A stretch of DNA of 64,000 bases, taken from assembly GCA_002404895.1 (NCBI GenBank), contig DHKO01000054.1, positions 1-64,000 of the forward strand. The letters run 5' to 3'. The DNA comes from Treponema sp. UBA4692 (GTDB lineage Bacteria; Spirochaetota; Spirochaetia; Treponematales; Treponemataceae). Position numbers and translations under genes: made by a program. The notes below the pieces were generated by a model, which worked only from the letters and a program-made list of their open reading frames with translations, had not been told where the DNA came from and did not search any database. Shown here one piece after another: positions 33,869 to 43,700 of the stretch; position 1 is the stretch's first letter; each line of letters starts with the position of its first letter.

Positions 33869-35710
33869 ATGCGAATTATAGAAATCAACGGCGGAAAAAT
33901 CTGGCTGAATTCCGGGCTGAACCAAGAATCTTTTGGACGGACAAAACTTTCGCTGTCGATAGAAGAAAAAGGGAAAATCGCAGAATTTGATGGAAACGAA
34001 ATCCGTTTTTCTGATTTTGAATTTGCGGACATTGAAAATAAAAACGGCTCAGTGTTTTTTACGGCGGAACTTTCCGAAGGAAAATCTTTCCTTGAAATTT
34101 TATGCGAAAATAATGAAGAGAATTGTGAAATTCCAAAAGATGCAGAAATCAGCAAAAATGATGAAATAAAAAAAATCGATAAATCTCGCGAAAAAAATGC
34201 TGAAAACAACAATATCTGTGAAAAAAATGCTGTCGAAAAGCTGATTCTCGCGCTCACAAAAGCTTATGAAAAAAATGAAAACCTGAGTGTTTCAGGCGGC
34301 GCGGAAGGAATTATTTTTGCAAACGGGAAAATTATTTTTCTGCCGCCGGAGCTTTTCGAGCAATGTGCGCAAAACTGCGAGGAAAATTCCCAAAAAAACA
34401 ACGGGAATTTCAAATTTGTCTATAAAGGTCTGCCTCCAAAAGAGCAAATTCTGTTTTTCAGAAGCGTTGCAGCCTACAAGTCGCTCACGAAAAGATTTCC
34501 GTTTGACGAAAACGATTTGACAAAACGCCAAGTTGACATCGGAGACGAAAAATTCATTCCGATAAATTTTTATCTTCCAAAAATCAGCGAAAAACTCGCA
34601 TCCTCAATCGACGCAGGTCTGAAAATCAAGCCGGAAGAATTTGAAAAAGCTGGAAAAAGGGAACTGAAAATCTCAAAAGACGAGAAAAAAAATCAAAAGA
34701 ATCTGAATCTCGCGGAAAATTTTGATGTTGAAACATTCAACCGCGAGCTGGAAAATCTGCAAAAAAATCATAAAGATGAAGAAAATTCAGCAAAAAATGA
34801 AGCCGACAAAATCTCTTCTGAAAATTTTTCTGAAATCTCTGACGAAGAGAAAAATCTTGAAAAAAAACGGAACGCATTCGTAAGAAAAATGAGCGCGAAA
34901 ATTGCCGCAAAGCGTTTTTTCAGGCGGAACAAAACCGCGCTTCTTGCGCTTGCGGCTTTTCTTGCGTTTGCGGCGTGGATGGCAAATGGATTTGTCAAGG
35001 AAAACCGGCAGCTTGCGACATCGAAAGGTCTCGATTCAATGCAAACGGCGGCCGCGATGTACACTTTTATCCACAAGGCGGACGTTCCGAATTTGCAGGA
35101 AATCGCGAAAGGAAAGCAGACAAAGGATTTAATCTTCAAGGTTGCGGGATTTTATGTTACATCGAAGCAGCGCGAAGAGCAAAATGCGGCGGACAAAAGC
35201 GTAACGCCCGGGCAATGGCTTTTTTACAACAAAAATTCAAGCAATTGGATGTACGGAATCACAAATCTGAAAATTGACGGAAAAAGTTTCCCGGCGGAAA
35301 ACAAATTTCCCAAAAGAATGGAAAAACCTGAATCATTAAAAGAAGAAAACGGAAAAATTCTAAAGCGCGGAGACAAAACGGTTCACACGGCGGAATATTA
35401 TCTCGTTCATCAGGACGCGAACAGAATCTATGCGGAAAAAACAACCGAGGAAGTCGAGCTTGAATGGAACGGAAACCGCTGGATTGTAAAAGGCGGAAAA
35501 GGAAAATCGTCGCCGCTTTCGGTAAAGTCGAAAACTTTTTCAGATGAATATTACGCTCTTCTGGAAAACGGAAATTCTGTAAAAGATGCGGTTTCAATTC
35601 TTAAAGCAAAATACGAATGGCTTCCGGACGAAAACGACATCAAAATTGACGCAGAATTTTTGGCAAAAAAATATGGAAGCACGGAAGCAGAAAATTTTCT
35701 GAAAAATTGA
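33869..35710 (+). CDS. Single-span membrane protein of unknown function
   Basis: No family recognised. The 613-residue protein is rich in Lys, Glu and Asn, with an acidic and basic N-terminal cytoplasmic half that includes a long charged region (about 230-350). One hydrophobic helix follows at about 354-371 (ALLALAAFLAFAAWMANGF). A 240-residue C-terminal domain lies beyond it (KVAGFYVTSKQREEQ, GQWLFYNKNSSNWMYGITNL, EVELEWNGNRWIV). With no signal peptide, the C-terminus is probably periplasmic (type II topology). GAGGAAA lies 5 nt before the ATG. It stands alone, divergent from the phosphoribosyltransferase, with a palindrome array downstream. Confidence 0.75.
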   Translation: MRIIEINGGKIWLNSGLNQESFGRTKLSLSIEEKGKIAEFDGNEIRFSDFEFADIENKNGSVFFTAELSEGKSFLEILCENNEENCEIPKDAEISKNDEIKKIDKSREKNAENNNICEKNAVEKLILALTKAYEKNENLSVSGGAEGIIFANGKIIFLPPELFEQCAQNCEENSQKNNGNFKFVYKGLPPKEQILFFRSVAAYKSLTKRFPFDENDLTKRQVDIGDEKFIPINFYLPKISEKLASSIDAGLKIKPEEFEKAGKRELKISKDEKKNQKNLNLAENFDVETFNRELENLQKNHKDEENSAKNEADKISSENFSEISDEEKNLEKKRNAFVRKMSAKIAAKRFFRRNKTALLALAAFLAFAAWMANGFVKENRQLATSKGLDSMQTAAAMYTFIHKADVPNLQEIAKGKQTKDLIFKVAGFYVTSKQREEQNAADKSVTPGQWLFYNKNSSNWMYGITNLKIDGKSFPAENKFPKRMEKPESLKEENGKILKRGDKTVHTAEYYLVHQDANRIYAEKTTEEVELEWNGNRWIVKGGKGKSSPLSVKSKTFSDEYYALLENGNSVKDAVSILKAKYEWLPDENDIKIDAEFLAKKYGSTEAENFLKN

Positions 35711-35764
35711 ATTTAGGCGGAAGATTTTTAACTGGAAGATTTCAAAAAAAGCGTTTTTACAAAG

Positions 35765-35986
35765 TTCGTCATTATGACGAATCTTGAAACAACGGTTAAA
35801 CGACGTTCGTCACCGTGACGAAGCATGAAATAACGCTTAGGCGGCGTTCGTCATTGTGACGAAGCATGAAATAATGTTTAGGCAGCAATCGTCACCGTGG
35901 CGAGAAACGAAATAATGCTTGACCGATGTTCGTCACCGTGACGAAAGATAAAATAACGATAAACCGACAATCGTCATCGTGACGAA
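35765..35986. repeat. Six 17-bp palindromes at exactly 41-bp spacing (TTCGTCA core array)
   Basis: TTCGTCACCGTGACGAA-type palindromes begin at 35765, 35806, 35847, 35888, 35929 and 35970, every step being 41 bp. Cores are CATTATG, CACCGTG, CATTGTG, CACCGTG, CACCGTG and CATCGTG; copies 4 and 6 have small outer-arm changes. The 24-nt spacers are also related (GCATGAAATAACGCTTA type) and a degraded half-unit continues to about 36010. The array fills the 491-bp gap 35711-36201 together with the carboxyltransferase promoter. No gene is present there. Confidence 0.95.
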
Positions 35987-36105
35987 GCACAAAAAAGTGT
36001 TTTGTCAGTGAGCATCATCAGAACAAGGCAAAAAAAATTCCTGACCCAAAACAAAAAATTCGCTTTTCTAAAATCTATTTTGACACTTTTACGTTTTTTG
36101 TCATA

Positions 36106-36134
36106 TTGACATATTAAACTTTTGTGAATAGGAT
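36106..36134 (+). promoter_or_regulatory. Promoter of the carboxyltransferase gene
   Basis: TTGACA (36106-36111), 17 nt, TAGGAT (36129-36134), giving a leader of about 60 nt. A second TTGACA at 36080-36085 is followed after 18 nt by TATTGA and could be an alternative start. The upstream palindrome array ends about 100 bp before this promoter. Confidence 0.65.
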
Positions 36135-36201
36135 TTGTACAGATTTAGATTATCGGGCTGAAAAACGCAAGATAATGAAATTCTATTTTTAGAGGTTATT
36201 T

Positions 36202-37725
36202 ATGGCTTTTGAGTACAATCTTGAAAAACAGCACGCAAAAGGCAAGCTTCACGCAATCGAAAGAATCAACTTGATTTGCGACAAAAACAGCTTTATGGAA
36301 ATCTACGCTGGAGCCAGACATCAGTGCACAAACTTCGGAATGGACAAAAAAGATTTGCCATACGATGGTGTAATCACAGGATTCGGAACAATCAACGGAC
36401 GAAAAGTCGGAATTTACTCGCAGGATTTTACAGTTCAGGGCGGCTCGCTTGGAAAAGTTCACGGAGAAAAAATCGCAGAGCTTATTGAAAAAGCAATAGA
36501 ATACAAATGCCCGGTAATCGGAGTGAACGATTCGGGCGGAGCGAGAATTCCAGAAGGCGTTGACGCGCTTTGCGGATACGGCGAAATCTTCAAGCAGAAC
36601 GTGAGAGCATCGGGCGTTATTCCGCAGATTTCAATAATCGCAGGACCATGCGCAGGCGGAGCCGTTTACTCTCCGGGACTCACAGATTTTATTTTCACTG
36701 TCGATAAAATTTCTGAAATGTTCATCACAGGACCGAAAGTTGTAAAGCAGGTTATGTTCATGGATATTTCGGCAGACGACTTGGGCGGAGCTGCAATCCA
36801 CTCTCAGAAATCGGGAGTCGCGCATTTCAGATGCGAAGATGAAAAATCTTGCTACGAGAAAGTCCGCGATCTTTTGGACTACATTCCGCATTTCTACGGA
36901 GACACAACACCTTTCGCAGCAAAAGAGACAAAAGGAATTTTTGCGAAGCCTGATTTCAAATACACAGAGAAAAAGGCAAAGGAACTTGAAGAAGTTCTTC
37001 CAGACCAGAGCACAAAAGGCTACGATGTACGCGAGGTAATCAACCGCGTAATCGACGACGGAACTTTCTTTGAAGTTATGAGCGAATTTGCGCAGAATGC
37101 TGTTGTCGGATTCGGAAAAATCGAAGGAAAAACAGTCGGAATCGTTGCAAACAACCCGGGATATTTAGGCGGAGTTTTGAACTGCGACGCTTCAGACAAA
37201 ATCGCGCGCCACGTCCGCTACTGCGACTGCTACAACATTCCGCTCTTAAATCTCGTTGACGTTCCGGGCTTTATTCCAGGACCGCAGGAAGAGCAGAAAG
37301 GAATTATCCGCCACGGAGCGAAAATTCTTTACGCATACTCAGAAGCGTCAGTTCCGAAAGTTACAGTAATTTTAAGAAAGGCTTACGGCGGAGCTTACAT
37401 TGCGATGTGTTCAAAGCATCTCGGAGCAGATTTCGTTTACGCTTGGCCAAAAGCGGAAATCGCTGTAATGGGAGCCGAGGGCGCAACGGGAATCCTCTTC
37501 GCAAAAGAGATGAAAGACCCGAACAATGCCCAGCTCGTCGAGCAGAAAAAAGCCGAGTACAAGGCGACTTTCATGACTCCGACAATCGCGGCACAGAGAA
37601 ATTACATTGCAGCTGTCATAAACCCGGAAGAAACACGAAAACGTGTTGTTCAGAGTTTCGAGATTCTTGAAAACAAAACTCCTTCTGATATAATCGCAAA
37701 AAAACACGGAAATATTCCGCTGTAA
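36202..37725 (+). CDS. Acyl-CoA carboxylase carboxyltransferase subunit (PccB/MmdA-like)
   Basis: The 507-residue protein has the two-crotonase-fold carboxyltransferase architecture, with HAKGKLHAIERINL at the start, NDSGGARIPEG (about 113-123), AGPCAGGAVYSPGLTDF and, in the second half, VDVPGFIPGPQEEQKGIIRHGAK and LRKAYGGAYIAMCSK. It ends KKHGNIPL as in PccB and MmdA. It moves carboxyl between biotin and propionyl- or methylmalonyl-CoA. Whether it works as a carboxylase or in a sodium-pumping decarboxylase depends on partner subunits, none of which are in this window. AGAGG precedes the ATG. It is monocistronic, with its own promoter and terminator. Confidence 0.92.
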   Translation: MAFEYNLEKQHAKGKLHAIERINLICDKNSFMEIYAGARHQCTNFGMDKKDLPYDGVITGFGTINGRKVGIYSQDFTVQGGSLGKVHGEKIAELIEKAIEYKCPVIGVNDSGGARIPEGVDALCGYGEIFKQNVRASGVIPQISIIAGPCAGGAVYSPGLTDFIFTVDKISEMFITGPKVVKQVMFMDISADDLGGAAIHSQKSGVAHFRCEDEKSCYEKVRDLLDYIPHFYGDTTPFAAKETKGIFAKPDFKYTEKKAKELEEVLPDQSTKGYDVREVINRVIDDGTFFEVMSEFAQNAVVGFGKIEGKTVGIVANNPGYLGGVLNCDASDKIARHVRYCDCYNIPLLNLVDVPGFIPGPQEEQKGIIRHGAKILYAYSEASVPKVTVILRKAYGGAYIAMCSKHLGADFVYAWPKAEIAVMGAEGATGILFAKEMKDPNNAQLVEQKKAEYKATFMTPTIAAQRNYIAAVINPEETRKRVVQSFEILENKTPSDIIAKKHGNIPL

Positions 37726-37739
37726 AGCTGAAAAATGAT

Positions 37740-37767
37740 GAGAGGGTGGCTTTGCCCCCTCTCTTTT
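37740..37767 (+). terminator. Terminator between the convergent carboxyltransferase and RHS genes
   Basis: GAGAGGG (37740-37746) pairs with CCCTCTC (37757-37763), followed by TTTT. On the minus strand the hairpin is followed by ATCATTTTT, so it may act in both directions. It overlaps the last two bases of the RHS stop region. Confidence 0.75.
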
Positions 37768-40700
37768 AGCTTCCTTTCTTAATAACATCAATCCTGTTTA
37801 TCAAAGACGCAGGCACGCAGACCTTTCCATCTTGAATAATCCAGCCAGCCATTCCCCGAAGAGTTCCAGCAGCCACATTTCTGTCATTCAGAGAACTTGG
37901 AGAAACTGGAAAATAACTGATTCCGTCTTTTATAAACATATCGCCGTTTGCAACAACAAAATGAAGCGCGGAAGAATCTTTCAAATCATAAACGACCTGA
38001 AAGACAACAGCCATTTTTTCTGAACCGTAAACAATTGAATTTATGTAATTCCCAATATTTGCAGCTTTCAAAGAATCAGAGTTTTGAAAACCGCGAAGAG
38101 TTTCCATAGCCGTATCTTTTTCCGCAAGCCTCTCGATAAAATCATGATACGGCTTTCCAGAATTTTTACCCGCCGAGGAATTGCCGAAATTCGCATAATT
38201 AGAAAGAATTTCTGAAAAAAGATTTTCTAAATTATCATTCTTCGAATGTGAAAGCCCGTAATTATCTAAAATTCCGCTCCACTTTATTTCGCCGCTGCCG
38301 GTCAAAAAATTGCTTTTATTGTCGTTTATGAACGAAGAATCAACGTAAACGCCTGTGTATGCCGATAAAATTTCCGCAATGCAAGTTACAACACAGCCCG
38401 CCTTGCTCGCAAGCTCGCTAGAAGAATTGCCTAGCCTTTCGCCATCCATCGACTGCATATTTTGCTCCTCGACATAAAGCATTTCAAGTCCGTTGCCGTC
38501 AACAAAATTGACAAAATCCCCTCCGCAATACGAATACCAGTTCCGTCCGTCTAAAACCGGGTCTTCTGATGAAAAACGTCCGAACAAAGAAAGATAATCG
38601 CGGCAGCCAAAATCATAAAGACCAGTTTCCGAATCAAACTTTTTGCCTGCAAATCCATATTGTCCAGCGACCGATTTTTCGTCAGGCGAACACAAAGGAA
38701 ATCCAAACAAATCGTATTCAAAGGAAGAGAAAACGTCATCAGCATTCACAAAAGATTTCACAGTTCCATTTTTGCTCGTCAAAAAAACATTTTTCTCACT
38801 GCCAGCTTCGTCCAATGTTGATGAAAGCCAAAGAAGTTCCCCGTCTAGAGCAAAAACAGGCGCGCTTTTTGAAGCAAAGTAATTTTCAGATGATTTTTCA
38901 GTTCTGAAATCTGAATATTCAGAAGCATCTTGGTTTTCATCGCTTGGCGAAATTTCAGAACGTGCAAAATTTTGACTTCCAAGCCAAAATTTATAGCGAA
39001 TTATTGATTTTTCTTCCATTTTTCCGCTTCTCGTTTTTGAAGAAGAACTTTGCAAAGCATATGGCGAGAACACTGACAAAAATTCTTGCCGAGTTTTCCC
39101 AATGTAGGAGACGGCAGAAGTTCCATTTCCAGAAACAAAAGACTTCGTTCGCCTGCCAAGCGCGTCATATTCATAGCTCGCAGAAACAATTTCATCTTTA
39201 AGAAAATCTTTTATAATAATTTTCTTAATTCGATTTGACGCATTGTATTCAAACGACATTGATTTTTGCGGAGCGGTCATAGAAATCATATTTCCGTTTA
39301 AGTCATATTCCGCCGCACAGCCGTTTCCCCAAGCAACAAGCCTGTCATTTTTGTCATATTTATAGGAAATTTTACCGAACGGCGTGATTCTCTTCACAAG
39401 ATTTGAATTCAAATCGTACTCAAATGATTCTTTTATATATTTTTTCGCTCCAGAAGAAAGATTTACGCCAACAAAATCACAAAGCTTCTTCAAAGATTCA
39501 TATTCAATAGAAGAAAGCGATTCATAGCTGAAATTTTCACTGCCACCAAGCAAATAAAGATTTGCCTGCGCGACGCAAGATTTTAAATATTCAGCCCTGC
39601 GTTCCGAATAAGGAGCTGAAACTGATTTTATGCGGCCGAAGTCGTCATATTCGTATCGCGTGTATGAAAAATCTGACTCGAGAACAAGCGACTTGAAGCC
39701 GTTTTTATCATAAACAAAGCCTTCAAGAAAAATCAGCCCATTTGAAGAAGAAAATCCAGCGCGCAAAATTTCACGGCCAACCTCGTCATAAAATATTTTT
39801 AGAGTCTCGCCGCTGTTCCATTTCCGCAAAATTTCACGCCCGCACGAATCATAAGAAAATGAAATCTCTGAAATTTGCCCGGAATTCACACCAGAATTTT
39901 CCTGAATTTTTAAAAGCTCGCCGCATTTTCCATAAGAATAAAAAATTTTTCTTTCATCTCCGTAAATTTTTGACAATTTTCCGTTTTCATATTCAAAGTA
40001 AATTTCTTCACCGCTGAAATTGTCTTTTTGATGAATCAAATTTCCTGCGCTGTCGTATTCAAAAGAAAGTGAACTGTTTTCATTTTCCGCAAAAACAAGC
40101 TTTCCAAGCGCATTGTATGCGGAAGAAAATTTTTCACCATTTGAAAAAACAACTCTGCTTAAAAATCCACCGTCGCCATAGAAAAAAGTTGATTCCAAGC
40201 CATTAAAATCTCTTGAAAATTTCAGTTTTCCATTCTTCCACTCGTTGACAGAAAAAACTCCGTTTCTATTTTTCGACGAAACAAGATTTCCGCCAATGTC
40301 AAACTTCCATTCTGAAATATTTCCAAGGGAATCTTTTCTATTGATTTGCATTTTTGAATCATCATAAAAATTTGTCAGCAAATTTTTCCCAGCCTGTGAA
40401 ACTCTTAAAACTCGCCCATAATCGTCATATTCATATTTTTCAGGAGAAGAAAAAGGACGTTTCCAAAATGATGAAAGCCGCCCATAGTCATCGTACTCGC
40501 ATTTTTGAAGAATCCCTGCATTGTCGCTTATTTCAAGGCAATTAAAATCCAAATCATAAAGAAATTTTTTGATATTTCCGTCTGGACAAGTGATTTTCTC
40601 AAGCAGATTATTTTCATTCCATTCAAAAAACGTTTTTTTGCCGTAAGGATTTGTCTCAGAAATTTTTCTTCCAAGAATATCATTTGAATAAGTCCACAAG

Positions 40701-43700
40701 TTTTCCACAGAATCTTCTTTACATATCAACATTCCAAAGCCATTTTTTACCAATTTATCCACAAGTTTTCCACCAATTTTGTGGATAACTTTTCGGCCAA
40801 AACCGCTGTAAATCCAGCATTCTTCATAAATTACGCGTTTTTCGCTGTCGAGAATTCGTCTTGAAATGAGTTTTCCACAATCATCATATTCATATTCTGA
40901 AATTCTAAACGGAGAAGCTGCGCGAACCAACATTCCAAATCCGTTGTATTCATACGAAGTAACGTTTCCGTTCAAATCAACACTTTCACGCATTTTTCCA
41001 TCAGGATAATAAAAAACTTCGCAAGACGAATCTTTATCAAAATTTTCTTTCAGAATAGAAGACAAAAAGCCGTCCGCGTCATATTCGTAATTCAGTTTTT
41101 CAAATGCTCCAAACTTTTGCGAAATCAGCTTTCCAGAAAAGTCATATTCGCTTGAATAAACAACTGCATTTCCATTTTTTTCAGACAAGAGATTTCCGCG
41201 AAAATCATAGGAGAAAACTTTTTCTGCTTTTCCGCAAATTTCAGTAACTTCGTTTGAAAATCCATCGCTTTTCATGGCGATTTTTGTTGTTTTTTCGCTT
41301 TTTATATCTCCATTCTTGATTTTTCTTTTGACTATTTCACAAAGATTTCCAGATGAATCGTATCTGTATAAGATTTCTGTTCCCGATTTTCCGCTAGCCG
41401 CAGATTCAGAAATATTCCAGACCGTTTTTCTAGAAATTTTTCCGCCCGAAGTATATTCAAACTCATTCAAAAGGATTTTTTTGATATCATTTCTTTTTAA
41501 GACATTTTTATTTTTGCCAAATTCAGCTGTTTTTCCAAAAACATAGACTGCGGCACATCTTCCGGCTTTGTCATATTCATAAAACTTTTCAAAATTTTCG
41601 TTAGTCAAAAGATCTTCGATTTTTTCGCTTATAATCAATTTTCGCGAGGAATAATTTCGCATAACTCTTACAGAATTTGAGCAACTCACAACGATTTTAT
41701 GATTTTCATAAGTGAATTTTTTTGTGATTCCGTCTCTTCCAACGTGCTTTTTTATCCGATTTTGAAAATCATATTCAAAAGTTTCAAGGCTTCGCAGATT
41801 TTTTCCTTTTTCTTGCAATTTTATCTCTGACAAATTCCCACGCGAATCATAAAAATAAAGAAAAATGTTTCCACGGCAGTCAGTTTCTTTTTCAACGCGC
41901 CCATTTTCATCATAAGCAAAGCTTTTCAGTATTTCGCCGTTAAGATAAACATCGGTTATTCGTTTTTTATCATCGTAATTGTAATTCTCAACTGTTCCAC
42001 ATTTATTTTTCCGCGAAACCAGCCGCTCTTCATCGTAGGTAAAAGTTTCCACTGCGCCAAATTCATCAGTTTCTTCTATTATTTTCCCTGAACTGTCGCG
42101 AACATAATGCGCAAAAATAGAGCCGTTATTCCATTCAACAAGATTTCCGTTTTCATCATAGCTGAAATTTTCCTCGCGTCCGTCTGAATGCAGGATTTTT
42201 TCCGTTCTTTCAACCTCATCATAAAAATAAACTGTTTTCGCGCCGTCTGGATTTGTGTAAATTGTCTTCCGATTCTGAAAATCGTATTCAAAATATTCAC
42301 TTTTCCCGTTTTCATCCGTAACAGCGGAAACATATTTTCCATTTTCAAGATTTTTGTATTTTACAGCGACAAAACTTCCGTCGGCTTTCACTTGCTTTGT
42401 CAAAAATCCTTCATCGTCATATTCAAAAAATCTTGTGTCGCCATCAAAATCTGTTACAGAAACGAGATTTTCGCCATCATAGCTGTAAGAAATTTTTCTC
42501 CAGCCGTCGCTAACAAATGCAAGAAGTCCGTCAGACCAAGAAAATTCCAGAAAATGCTCCGAGTCCAAAGAAATTTTTGAAAGCAAGAAATTTTCATCAT
42601 ATTCAAATTGAATTGAAGCGCCGCCGCTTTTTTCAAACAAAACCGGAAGCCCGAACGAAGAATAAAAGCGTTTCTCACCAGTATTCAAAAACTTGACAGC
42701 AAATTTTTTATCGTTTTTATCATCAGAAAAATCCGTCTCAAGCACTTCAAGCGCGATTTTGTTTTTCCAAGATTTTGAGACAGGATAATACGAGTTTACA
42801 TTGTCAGATTTTTCAAACAAGACAATCTCTCCATTGTCGCCACAATAAATGAGAATTTCAGAATTCAACGAGCCGTTAAATCCGCCTGCAATTCCATAGT
42901 CGGTGAAGCGGTTAAAAGAAGATGAAATTTTATTTTTTTCAAGTTCGGCTTCAAAATATGCAAGATTCTCACTGTTTCTTGCAATTTCAAGGCGAATCTC
43001 TTCCACGACAGGCTCACATTCAGAATCTTCATTCGCATAATTTTCTATTAACGTTTCTGCTTCCGAAAGTTCCGCCGCATAATTTTTTAATTTTTCAATG
43101 ATTTCTTCTGCAAATGAATTTTCTCCGCGAATAATTCTTGTGTCTAAATTGCTGTTCCAAAGCAAGCCAAACGCGCCGTTTTTTCTTTCAAGATGATTTT
43201 TCTTTTCTATGCCGCGAGAATTTTCAACCTTTCCAAGCGAAACATAATGCCGTTCAAGAGAAAAAGATAAAATTCCATTTGAAATCGAAATATCAGCGTC
43301 ATCAATGACGAATTTTCCAAGCGCAATAATCACTGGGTCGCCAACGTGCGCAACAGTCTTATGATTTCCATCGTAAATCCCGACTGCGCTTCCGTTTGCT
43401 GTCCAAGAATAATTAAAATGCTCGCAATACTGAACCAGCTCGGCTAAGGCTTCGTCAACTTTTGCTTTTGCATCGGCAATTTCTTTTTCTACACCGTTCA
43501 GCAAAGCCGTTTCCAATGCCTTCACTGCATCGGAGTAATATTTTGCAAATGAATCGCTGTCTTTTCCTGTCCTTGAAATCCATTCATCATAAAAATGCTC
43601 GTAAACCCGCTCTTCTACATCTTCGTCTTCATTGTGATAAATTCTGTTGCCTTCCTCATCGTAGACATCTTCGTAATAAAGCTCAGAAAGACTTCCGTCA

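Noticed and set aside
35806..35822. matS, parS or CRP-type site
   Set aside because: The half-site order GTCAC-N-GTGAC is the reverse of matS (GTGAC-N3-GTCAC), and the sequence does not match parS or CRP consensus sites.
35765..36010. CRISPR array
   Set aside because: The repeats are only 17 bp and palindromic, the intervening 24-nt segments are related to each other rather than unique, and no cas gene is in the window.
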